A stretch of DNA of 64,000 bases, taken from contig JAZBQD010000026.1 of the NCBI GenBank assembly GCA_036583965.1, forward strand, positions 3,903,400-3,967,399, in the 5' to 3' direction. The position numbers were made by a program, and so were the translations under genes. Numbering within the stretch: position 1 is the first letter of the stretch; each line of letters begins with the position of its first letter. This document shows positions 45,740 through 64,000 of this stretch, piece after piece. Source of the DNA: Prunella strophiata (Eukaryota > Chordata > Aves > Passeriformes > Prunellidae). The notes under the pieces are model-generated. The model saw only the letters and a program-made list of their open reading frames with translations. It had not been told where the DNA came from and searched no databases.

Positions 45740-48479
45740 CATGGCTGGAGGTTGTGGTGACACACAGGGTCTTGGCTAGCCATGCTTATACTCTATTTTT
45801 TGTAATTAGCATTGTAACTTTGAGAATTTTTGAGCCCCTCTTGCCCCCAGCACCTTATTGAGCTGGCTCCACTCCTTGTCAGGGAGCAATAAGTCCATCT
45901 CTGCCACCCCCAGGATATCAGAGGTCCTAGGATTTCCAACCAGCCCTCAACTCACCTGGCCCCTCTGCTTGTGTTTATCTCTAGGTGAGGTGCCAGGACC
46001 ATTTAAAAAGCTGCAGGCTGAGCAGCAGAAGGCTGCAGCTGCTGCCTGGAGCCAGGCTGCGGCTGCTGCTTCGTTATTTACAGCTGCCTTTGGCTGCTCA
46101 TCAGCTTCTCCGGCAGCTCTGCTGGACACTGCTCACTGTCTGCTTGTCCCTGCACTGAAAGCCAGGGGTATTTGTGCCCTCAGACACAAATACTGGTGCC
46201 ATCTGGCACCCCACCTTTGTAGCAGCAGCGTACCCAGCTCGCCTGCCAGCTCAGGACAGCCAGCTCCCTTTGAGGAGCTCTGCTGATTTTAAACTGCTTC
46301 CCAATATTGACAGCCAGTCCAAGCTGGAGCACAGGGGGTACAGCCATGGGCCATATGGCAGAGCTGTGTGCAGGCTGCATTCTCCTGGCTGGGTCCATGA
46401 AGGACTTCACCCATGAAGGCCAGGGTTATTCTGCTGCCCTTGGTGTTGGTCTCAGCCAGGCTGGCACCCCTCAGTCCAGCTCTGCTCACTTCAGTCAGCT
46501 GTTAAACACTGCCAGAGCAGGGGCAGCATTACCAGGCTGTCTGGGTCCGTGTGGCCAAGCAGCTCCTCAGGAAGGACAGCATCTGTTTGCCCATGCTGGG
46601 GGTGTCTGACACCTAAATGTGGGCCAAATGGCATCTGCCAAGGTGCCCACATGCCTCCTGGGTGCAGCTGCAGGGCTGATGGAGCAGACACACATCGTGG
46701 TGGATCCCGTGCCAGCCAGCTCTGCCTGCTCTGCTTCTGTCCCCGCTGTTGGTCCCCACGTGCCCTGGCAGCCCCACAGCTCCATCTGAGATGGAGACTG
46801 GGGTGTGAGGCTGGAGCTGCCATATGTTCCCCATAAAAACCCTTCTTGGCCTGCTCCCCAGCATTTCCTGACGCTGCCACACGTGCCCAGGATCCCACAT
46901 GCCTCACAAGGCACTCACCAACTGCAGCCTGGCAGATGGAGGAGCTGGGCATGGGCTTGCAGCAGGAGAGGCAGGACTCTGTTCTGGGGTACAGAGGAAG
47001 GGGGAGGAGAGCTGGCACCCACCCCTGCAAACTGCCCCTCTGCAGAAGGGACAAGACCTTCCCATACCCACTGCCCATCCTGGAGATGAGCTGTGAGCCC
47101 TTCCTCAGCTGCACAAAGTGTTTTCACCCAGTGCCACTTGTTTAAAGGCAGTTGGAAATGGTGTGAGTGTCCTGGGTAGATGGAGACCATCATTCCTCCC
47201 AGGCAGGTGGTACTGGTTTGTTCTGGTGGCAGATGGCCAGTCAGCATTAAGAGCAAAGGCAGAAAATCAGTCCTCAGAGGGAGCAGAGATTTATTGCGGT
47301 AGGAAATTAAAAACGGATGCGTCAGCTTTTGGAGTAACTCCTGTTCTGCTTTTATCTGTTTGGGGGGGATGAGGGCTCCTGTTCAGCCCTGCTCCGTGGC
47401 AGGGAGGTCTGAAGGTGCTCAGGAAGCTGAAGGCACGTCCCTTGGGGGTGGGTGTGTCATGATGGGCAGTGACTGCACCGAGCTGATGTCTCTCTTACCT
47501 TGGGTGGCAGAGTGTGACCAGATCAGTGTCCCACCCTCAGGAGTGGGACATCTTCATATCACATCAGCTGAGATGCTGTGAAGAGCCAGGTGCTCCCACA
47601 GGGGTACATCAGTGGTGGGCTCCTGCTGCTGCTGGGCACAGAGAGGTTTCTCCTGATAATCCTTTTACTTTGTGCTGAGCTGTTTTCCAATGACTGCCTC
47701 AGTGGCATTGTGCCATGGTGGTCACTGAGGACACAAGGGGATGCAGAGCAGGCTCTTGGACTAAGGGTGGGGACATGGACACAAACAGCCACTGGCTCCC
47801 TGCAGTGCTGGCCTGTGCCCACCAAGGTGCAAGTGTTCCCCAAGCAGTGTGGCCCCAGGGTGAGGCTGGGTTTGGGTGTTGCTGCTGAGCTCCAGGGATG
47901 ATTTCACATCTTCAGCTCCCTGCTGCAAGAGCGAGCCCGAGAGCTTTGCAGCCCAGCACAGCTCTCTGCCCAGAAATTAAAAGAAGAAACACCAAAAAAA
48001 TCAGACTCCAGGGAAGTGGTAGCTCCTGGGGTGCAGCCAGTTACCAGTGTTAGGGAGAGAGCTACCTTACCCACTGCTGCTGGTGGTTTCTCTGACCTCT
48101 CACTCTGGTCCAGGGTGAGCACACGTTAATCCCCGAGCCTGGCATGGGAGAGCTGCTGCAGGAAGGACGTTCAGAGCCACAGCCTGGAGAAGGCATGTTG
48201 TACCTGCTGCTGAGCATATTACTGCTTCTCCAGGAGTGGATAAGTCCTGCTTAGGAGGACGCTCGTCCTCTTTTATTTAATTTCCTGGTAATGCTTCTGC
48301 AGCGTCCAAGTCTTATCAGGAGAGGAGCAGCTTAAGAGGCCGGTAAAGGAGTTTTTATTGTCAGTATCCATCTCTTTATTCCCCTCTTCCCTTTGACGCT
48401 GGATGGCAGGCTGGTTGTGGCTGAAGTGAGGTGCGCTTTCTTTTCCTTTTGTCTGTTAAAGCTGCAAAGGTTTCCCGGC
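45740..48479. other. Non-coding DNA, no gene seen
   Basis: No exon or classified repeat was recognised. Confidence 0.5.
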
Positions 48480-48612
48480 TAACCAATTCTGATGGTAATT
48501 CCGGCTGCGGGAGACGCCGCTGTCCCTGGTGCTGGGCGGTCACGGCTGTGGCTCAGCCGCGGGTTCCGTGGGCAGGAGTGAGGGTGACACCGACGCCCCG
48601 ATTGCACACAGA
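48480..48612. promoter_or_regulatory. Small CpG cluster
   Basis: About 130 bp carry raised CpG density in an otherwise CpG-poor stretch, about 2 kb upstream of the first recognised FRMPD3 exon. It is too short to call a CpG island. It could mark a minor promoter or enhancer, or simply a GC-rich patch. Confidence 0.25.
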
Positions 48613-49619
48613 AGGACAGATCTGGGGACACAACTGGGCAGCTCTGGTCGGGGACTCGCCACCCACTTTGCTGTGACTTGGTGAGCAAACCCCTGCCTCT
48701 GTTTCCCTGGAGCCATCGCCCTGAGCTCAGCCACATCTCCTCCTGCTCATCCTCGTGTTCATCTGCTGGGGGGGCTGCAGTGGCTGTGGGCAGCACGGGT
48801 GGGATGAAAGGAGGAGTGTCCCCTGGGAAGCCAGCAGCTCGGTGACTGCTGTCTTGTGGCAGCCAGCTCTGGCATTGTCCCTGGCCATGCCAGGCGTGTG
48901 GAGACGCAGTGCTGCATTCAGCCTTTGCAGCTGCACACAATGGCCTTGGATAACGTTTGTTTGAGAAAATGGGTAGAATCGCGTGATTCTTTTTGTTGTG
49001 GTTGTTGCTGTTGTTCTTTTAAATGCTCATGGGAGTAGCAGAGCAGCTAATGAGGCGGTGCAGAGGCAGTCTCTGGGGAGATGGGCTCGCCGTGCTTCCC
49101 TGCAGCTGCACTCTGCCGGCGATGGAGCTGGCTCTGCCTCTGCTGGGTGCAGCACTTCCCGTGCTCAGGGGTGCCCAGACCCTGCTGCTCCGAGCCAGTT
49201 CCCTTCCCCAGGCCTCACTGTTTGCTCCTCCAGCCATGTGGTGCTGCATGCAGGAGGGGCAAGGCACGAGCACCCATCCAGCTAGGCTCTGGGAATGGGT
49301 CACCTGGCTGTGGTGACATCCCATCCTCACAGGGCACTGCATCCCTGACCCTGGGCAGGCTCACCTGTGCTCAGAGCTCTCCTGGCTCCCATGGCATCCT
49401 CCCTCAGAGGCTTTTGGGTGGTTACCTGGGGATCAGACTCAGCACAGCCTTTGCTGACTTTGCTGACCGTGATGTCCTCCAGCCCCAAGCTGTGTGTGCT
49501 GGTGTGGAGCTGCCAGGAGCTCCTGTCCCCTGCAGCCCCACGTGCTGTCCCTCTTGGCTCTGCAGCAGGGGCCAAACGCAGCGCTGGGAGCAGGTGGGGG
49601 TGTCAGAAATGCAGACAGA

Positions 49620-49720
49620 TAGCATTAGATGGATGATGCATCAAATCCTGAACTGATAAGAGATGGAACAATGGGTGTGTTGTCAAAAGGCCGGGAAGGA
49701 TCTCTTTTTAAATAGACTAA
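49620..49720. promoter_or_regulatory. Candidate regulatory element upstream of FRMPD3
   Basis: CTGATAAG (GATA-type) at 49653-49660 and AACAATGG (SOX-type) at 49667-49674 lie six bases apart in repeat-free, non-low-complexity sequence, about 850 bp before the first recognised coding exon. These are short motifs, so the call is tentative. Confidence 0.25.
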
Positions 49721-50339
49721 ATAGTCTGGACATGAGCAAGCAATGAGCAGCACAGAAACAACAGCACGTTCACCACTTTGTTTTTCTGGCTGGGCTGTGC
49801 ATGTTGCCATCTGTGCTGTGCTCCGTGGCCATCCCCTGGTGCTGGGATTGCTCCCCCATGGCAGGCTGACAGCCTGGAGCCATGGCTGCCATTGCTCTGG
49901 GATGCTTGGGCAGCTTTGACATGACCTTGCCCTGGGCTGGATCTTCCCATCTTCTGGTTGTGTCCACTCCAAGGAGTCCCTGGGCTGATGGTGGAGATTT
50001 GGTTGTAGCAGCACAGCTGAGCCTGCCTTAATCCCAGTTTTTAGACTGGCTAAACTTGTTTTCACTTGTCTCTGATATTGTTGAGCTGTGTTACACAGCA
50101 TGAATAAGCCAACCCTGGGGTTTGCTCTTAAACCTCTGCAGAATGGCAGAGAGAGCTCTCTGGCAGTGCCAGGGCTGCTGTCTCCCCTGACCCTCAGGGA
50201 ATGGCCAGAGTAGTTCACCCCTCAGAGATCCCCCGTCTGATGAAGTGCAGTGCAGGGGCAGGGGTGGCACAGTGAGGTGCTGGGTGTGGACGGTGTGATT
50301 TACCTTTGGGTGGCATCTCCATGAATGTCCCCTGCCTGA

Positions 50340-58504
<8,165 letters not shown>

Positions 58505-58631
58505 TGAGGGGATTCACATCTCAGCTGTGTGCTGGAGAATCTGCCTGGGGATTCCTAGAGACTCCAAAACCCCTCTCACACCAGGGTCTGCAGCATCTCC
58601 TCTGACTCCTTGTGCCACACAGGCTGCTGAG

Positions 58632-59365
58632 GGCCACAGGGGAAGGCATGGTGACCCTCTGGCCATGACCCAGGGTCACAGGAAGGCATGGTGACCCTCT
58701 GGCCATGACCCAGGGTCACAGGAAGGCATGGTGACCCTCTGGCCATGACCCAGGGTCACAGGGCAGGCATGGTGACCCTCTGGCCATGACCCAGGGTCTC
58801 AGGGCAGGCATGGTGACCCTCTGGCCATGACCCAGGGTCTCAGGGCAGGCATGGTGACCCTCTGGCCATGACCCAGGGTCACAGGAAGGCATGGTGACCC
58901 TCTGGCCATGACCCAGGGTCACAGGAAGGCATGGTGACCCTCTGGTCATGACCCAGGGTCACAGGAAGGCATGGTGACCCTCTGGCCATGACCCAGGACC
59001 ACAGGGCAGGCATGGTGACCCTCTGGCCATGACCCAGGACCACAGGGCAGGCATGGTGACCCTCTGGCCATGACCCAGGGTCTCAGGGCAGGCATGGTGA
59101 CCCTCTGGCCATGACCCAGGACCACAGGGCAGGCATGGTGACCCTCTGGCCATGACCCAGGGTCACAGGAAGGCATGGTGACCCTCTGGCCATGTCCCAG
59201 GGTCACAGGAAGGCATGGTGACCCTCTGGCCATGACCCAGGGTCACAGGGCAGGCATGGTGACCCTCTGGCCATGACCCAGGGTCACAGGAAGGCATGGT
59301 GACCCTCTGGCCATGACCCAGGGTCTCAGGGCAGGCATGGTGGCTTTCTGGCCATGACCCAAACA
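58632..59365. repeat. 18-copy 40/41-bp minisatellite in FRMPD3 intron
   Basis: The core GCATGGTGACCCTCTGG occurs 18 times, starting at 58646 and then every 40 or 41 bp to 59335, the last copy being degenerate. Two unit types alternate irregularly: 40 bp with CACAGGAAGG and 41 bp with CTCAGGGCAGG or CACAGGGCAGG. Each full unit contains TGACCCAGGGT(CA/CT) or CAGGACC variants. Minus-strand open frames (HGQRVTMP repeats) are translations of the array and not a gene. It starts about 175 bp after the exon 11 donor. Confidence 0.97.
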
Positions 59366-62300
59366 CCTTCCTAAGGGTTCAGGCAGGGTCCAGGGGGCAG
59401 ATGGGGTGACACAAGCCAGGCAGGTAGCAGGACCCTTCGGAGGCAGGACACACCTCAACCCTCAGGGGTGCAGAGGAGCAGTGCATGGCCATAGCTGGGC
59501 TGGCTGCAGCTACTGGAGAGGACTGGGAGGTTTCATGCATTAGTAGCACTTGTGGAACTTGTCAAGGCAGGCAGGATTGTTGTATGGAGTGGAAATGATG
59601 GGAAGGAGGTGTTGGGCTCAGTGTGAGCACAGATGACTGTGTGTCCCTGGCCCAGTAGCCACCCCCTGGGTACCTTGCCAGCTGCCCCATTGTCCTCCCC
59701 TTCAGCCCCCAGAGCACTCCTTGGCACACCCTCCTGAGCCCTGTGTGTTGTCATCCCCCATCTCCTGCTGTTGTTGTGTAGCAGTGCTGGTTCTGATAGT
59801 CAGTCCCTGTGGTCAGCCCCTGCTCACCCCTCATGGGTCCCAGACCCTCCAAGAAAAGTGTCAGCAGCACAGTAGGATCTTCATTTACTTCTTTAGTGCC
59901 CAGTGCAGCAGGCCACAAGATCCTAAGGAGATCTTCCCTTGGCCTTTGCTCAGGTTTTTAACAAGCTGGGACATGGCCCTGACAGACTCAAAGGCACACA
60001 GTTGTGTGTGTCCCCAGGGCATCCTCGGTGTCACTGCCTCCCTGCCCCAGGGGAAGGACAGCTGAGAGGCAGAGATCTCACAGATAAATGCCAAGCCTGC
60101 TCTTCTACCACTTGGAATTCAACAGGACAGAGTTAGGACTGGCTTTGGAGTTAATTAGGAGCAGGACTTGGCAGAGACTGGCTGGCACAGTGGGGCCAGG
60201 ACTCTGTGGGGCAGGGAGGTGCTGCTGCACCAGCCCTCTGAGCCTTTGGCTGTGGGTCAGCTTTCCTGCCCCTGCATTCCCCTTTTCCCCCCGAGACTGA
60301 TGAAGCTGAGCTGCTTTGCCAGCTGTCTATGTGTTTCATCTCCTGCAAGGTCTCCAAGCCTCAGCCCTCCTTGCAGCCATTTCTTTGCACTGTTTCAGTC
60401 TCACAGCTGTGATCATGGTGGATCTGTTTAGGATTCTCCTGCTGCCTCCTGTCCTGGTGGATTTTAGCACTTTCTCCCACCTGGCTCATTAATTCCTCCA
60501 AGCCTGTTTTCCTGCTGCCACTGTGCCTGGTCCAGCAGCTCTGCTAACCTGCAGTAACACCCCAGCAGCCTCTGCCAGAGCTGTGCTAATCCTCATCCCC
60601 TCTGCTCCAGCTCTCCCCTCCACAGCCTCATCCACAAAGCCCTTTTTTCGGAATTCCTAATCCAGTGGGTATTTGGTCAACTGTAACATTTTTAACATTC
60701 CCTATTCTGCATCCCACCGAGGTCAGTTGTTGTGCAGTTAAAGCCTTGATGTCCTGCTGTGCCTGTTCTAACCCTTCAAAGCCTCACCCCCCCCCTGCTC
60801 AAAGCCCTCCCTGCCCAGCCCCTCCAGCTGTGCAGGAATCCATCAATTTACTCCTTCCAGAGCAGGAAGAACCAGGGGATATTGGCTGCACCACGAGTAA
60901 CCCTGCTGCCTCCTCCTGCTGCCCACACCCCTTGCATTTGTGTGTATAAAATCACCACATCAATGCTTTAATAACAGGCTGCTCCTGACCCTGTCACTGC
61001 TCGTGGCTCACTGTGAGTGCTCTGAGTGTGGCTGTCCCCATTGTCACCTAGCTCTTGGGGTGCTGCTGTCCTCTCCCTGGTGTGGAAGAGAGCACTGTTC
61101 CCCCCAGCACAGCCTGGCCACAGCAGGGACAGATGCTCTGGAGGCTTAGGTGATGCTGGCATCCATCTGCTCTAAATTAGGTGGCAATTTCCACGCAGCT
61201 TGTCCACAGATCCTGCAGCACTGCTCCCCACAGCCACTCCCCACTCTGTACCTCCACCAGCCCTTTGCTGCTGCAGGAGCACACTTTCCCCTGTGACCCT
61301 GCTATCCAGCCCCCCAAAGGCTGCAGAAAAGCCAGCTCCCTGGAGTAACCAGCTCACACACTTCCCACGAACACGTCCACATGCACAATGGCTTTATCTC
61401 CATGAGAAATTCCAGGAGCTGCCTCTGGCCACCAAAAGCCCCTCTGCCTGCCTGCAGTGGAGCAAGCACCCCATTTATGGATCTCAGCAGGCTCAGCAGC
61501 ACCGTGCCAGGGCAGAGGCTGCTCTTATCTGTCTTCATTTAGCCATTATCCCAAGGGCTGGGTTTTAAAGGCAGAATGTTTGCTCCAAAATGAGGCATAT
61601 GCTAATCCTACGCAGGACAGCGATGGATGAGGCAGGCTGAGAAAAGCAGGCAAAAAGATCATTACCTCACAGTGCTGATCTGCTCTCTCCAATTATTCTA
61701 TTGCACTGAACGTGTCACTGGCTAAAGCCCTAGGTTGCAAATCAATCAGCTTCTGCTGTGAGTTGCAAACCATTAGAGGGCTCAAAGTAGTGTCCTGACT
61801 GCTCTGGGGACCTGTCAGATCCATGTCACCCTTGGGAGGCTGTCAGAGCTCCAGTGTAGGAGGGGATGTCCCCCTGGGCTGGTTCACCCTGGTGCCTGGC
61901 ACTGCTGCTGTCAGGGGATGCTGCTGCTGGGGCAGCTCCCAGCCTGAATCTGTAGGAGGTGCTCGCTGAGTTACTGTGGAAACACAGATGGTCAATGATG
62001 CTTGAGGGTTTTGTGCAGAAAGACCATCTTGAATTTCTAAGTGTAGTTAAAATGGGTTAAAAAGGGGGTCAGGTCATGGAGCAGCCCTCAGCTGGGAGGT
62101 CTGAACACCATGACCAAACCAGCCAGCACAGTCCAGACATCCTTATCTGCTGCTGAGCTGCAGCCACAGCCCAGACTCACCTGCCAGGAAGGAGCTGGGG
62201 AGATTTTCAGGAAACAAACAGGCTTGAGGAGATCATAAACCATTTGCATTTATTTGAGGCAGAAAAGAAATACTGTTTGTCTTATGAATTATTCACTAGG

Positions 62301-63699
62301 TAGTTAATTGGTTTGTTTTGGAGCTTTTCCATCCTGGGCTTCAGTTTCTGTTTAAAACAGCCCAGGGATACAAACCCAGGGCTGGTACCTCTGCTTTGCC
62401 TTCTTTAGCTTTTTGCCACCCTGGCAAGAGGGGGGCAAATGCTGGCAGAACTCCTCAGAGAGGAGCCACACAACCTCAGGACAGAATAACAAAAACCTCC
62501 AGGCTTCTGCTGCTGGTTCCAAGGATTTTTGTTCCCTGCAAGGTCTGTGAGAGCTGCAGGGAGGACAGGAGCAGGTTTTATCTCAACAGTCATGGAAGGA
62601 GTGAGCAGTTCTGCTTGGGAATGCTGAGAAAGTTCCCAGCCTGCAGCTGGGGGCAGGACCCCACATTCCCAGCTGCCCTGCAGTGATGCCAGTGCTCATT
62701 TTGCAGGTTCCAGTTGTCATTCTCACCTGACAAAGCCTCCTTTCTGCTGGAGCTGATGTTTCTCTGTTCCTCCCCCTGGTGTTTGGGCACTGATTCTGGA
62801 GCTCATATGTTTGCTGGGGGCAGGGAGGTGGCACAAGGTGTCTCCTGTGATCTTTATGCATTAAGTGCACCTTGCCAGGTTAGGGGGCTCTGCATTTCCC
62901 AGGGTTTCCCCCTCCTGCTGGGACCAGCATCTGAGAGTGGCCAGTGCTTCTGAGCCAGCTCAGAATCGAGCTTCAGGCATGCACCTCCCTTCCTCCCTGG
63001 TGCAGCACTGCCAAGTCCTCCTGTACCTCCCAGGATCCCAGGAAGGACAGGGTCAGCAATGCCTGGCACCTGGGCAAGCCTGGCAGCCTGGATGGGGCCC
63101 AGGAGGTGACTGCTCCCCCAGGCTCCCCAGGGCAGGAGGTGAGGGGGGAGCTGCTCAGCTCCAGGCTCCCCTGGCTCTGCAGCTCTGCAGCTCCCACAGG
63201 AGCAGAGGGTTTGTTCTTTCTGAAATGGCTTTTCCAATGGAGCATTTCTCCTTTCTGATTTACACAGCTGCACACTGCTGGGCTTTTTGTTATTAACAGT
63301 CTTGACATTGGGAAAAAGGCTGCTGAGGCACTCTGAATGAGAATGACAGAAGGTGCTTGGGGGACAGCTGGATCACCTGAGCCTGGACAAGCTCTGCAGA
63401 GGAGCTGTGCCCTGTCCCTGTGCAGGGCTCTGGGGCAGGAGCCTGCAGCACTGGCTGCTGGCCAGGTGCAATTCAATCAAAGGCATTGGGGTAATTGACT
63501 TTGGTCTCCCAGCAGAGCCTGCAGCCAGCTCAGTGCTTAAGCTGAGATCAAGACCTGAGAGAGGAAACCAAAGGAAAAATTAATTCAGAAAGGTCCCTGG
63601 CTGCTGCTGCTGTGCCTGGAATGTGGGTACTGGTGTTGGTGTCCCAGGGTGTGCTTCCAGCCTGCCACACCTTGAGTGCAGTGCCCAGCTCTGCCCTCA
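59366..63699 (+). other. FRMPD3: FRMPD3 intron 11, no exon seen
   Basis: I searched for the expected next exon, the continuation of F3 after SILDAK, and did not find it here. The intron therefore runs past the window. A C-rich run lies at 60787-60795. The stretch 61560-61790 is AT-richer and repeat-free with POU-like ATGCTAAT near 61600, a candidate conserved element. Confidence 0.65.
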
Positions 63700-64000
63700 G
63701 GTTGGGAAGGATGCTGAGCACATCCAGAGGGGGCAACGAGGCTGGAGAGGGGCTGGGAACACAAACCCTGAGAGGAAGCACTGAGGGAGCTGGGGATGCT
63801 GGAGAAAAGGAGACTCAGGGGTGACCTCAGCACTCTGCACAGCTCCTGAGAGGTGCCTGGGCTCAGCTGGGGTTGGGCTCTTTCTCCAGGAACTGACACA
63901 ACCAGAGCACACAGCCTCAAGCTGCACCAAGGGAAATACAGGTTGGATATTAGGAAAAAGTTTTTCACTGAAAAGGTGATAAAGTTCTGGAATGGCTGCC
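63700..64000 (+). mobile_element. CR1 LINE fragment, cut by window end
   Basis: Sense CR1 blocks in order: 'cagagggggcaacgaggctg' near 63726, 'tgagggagctggggatgctg' near 63782, 'agaaaaggagactcagg' near 63803, and 'gttggatattaggaaaaag' near 63943. The terminal part lies outside the window. It sits in FRMPD3 intron 11 in gene orientation. Confidence 0.92.

Noticed and set aside
58716..59366. Minus-strand repetitive proteins (HGQRVTMP units)
   Set aside because: They are direct translations of the 40/41-bp minisatellite; frame shifts between unit types break any continuous product.

Overview
This is vertebrate nuclear DNA, almost certainly from a bird and probably a songbird (passerine). It carries 3'-anchored CR1 LINE fragments, solo retroviral LTRs of types I recognise from songbird genomes, microsatellites, a CpG island, and one multi-exon gene with GT-AG introns. 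There is no sign of prokaryotic gene organisation: no operons, ribosome binding sites, CRISPR arrays or phage modules. I recognise no tRNA, rRNA or miRNA gene.

Layout. From 1 to about 50.3 kb I find no protein-coding exon I can defend. This part is GC-rich intergenic or 5'-intronic DNA with scattered repeats: CR1 at 1.2, 15.1, 16.1 and 42.3 kb; LTRs at 3.6, 8.6, 32.5, 33.3 and 38.3 kb; a (CCCTT)n tract at 2.0 kb; and several small duplications. A strong CpG island with a 240-bp purine-rich, G-quadruplex-prone stretch and a good splice donor lies at 19.2-20.5 kb. It is the best candidate for a promoter and first exon, possibly of the gene that follows. AT-rich stretches free of recognised repeats at 17.5-19.2, 25.5-27.1, 31.7-31.9 and 49.6-49.7 kb are candidate regulatory DNA.

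The gene. From 50.52 to 58.46 kb on the + strand, eleven exons join in consistent phase to encode 432 residues: a PDZ domain followed by FERM lobes. I identify this as the N-terminal part of FRMPD3 (FERM and PDZ domain containing 3), a paralogue of the FRMPD1/FRMPD4 scaffold proteins. The rest of the FERM domain and the long C-terminal tail lie beyond the right edge. The last 5.5 kb are intron, holding an 18-copy 40/41-bp minisatellite and a CR1 that runs off the window.

Points for a second look: two solo LTRs with exact 6-bp target duplications; the dyad-symmetric minisatellite next to an FRMPD3 splice donor; a start-stop uORF (ATGTGATG) overlapping the probable FRMPD3 start codon; a NAGNAG acceptor; a dispersed repeat shared between 9.9 kb and FRMPD3 intron 6; and inverted RFX-like half-sites upstream of the CpG island. 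I found no evidence of a wholly new biological system.
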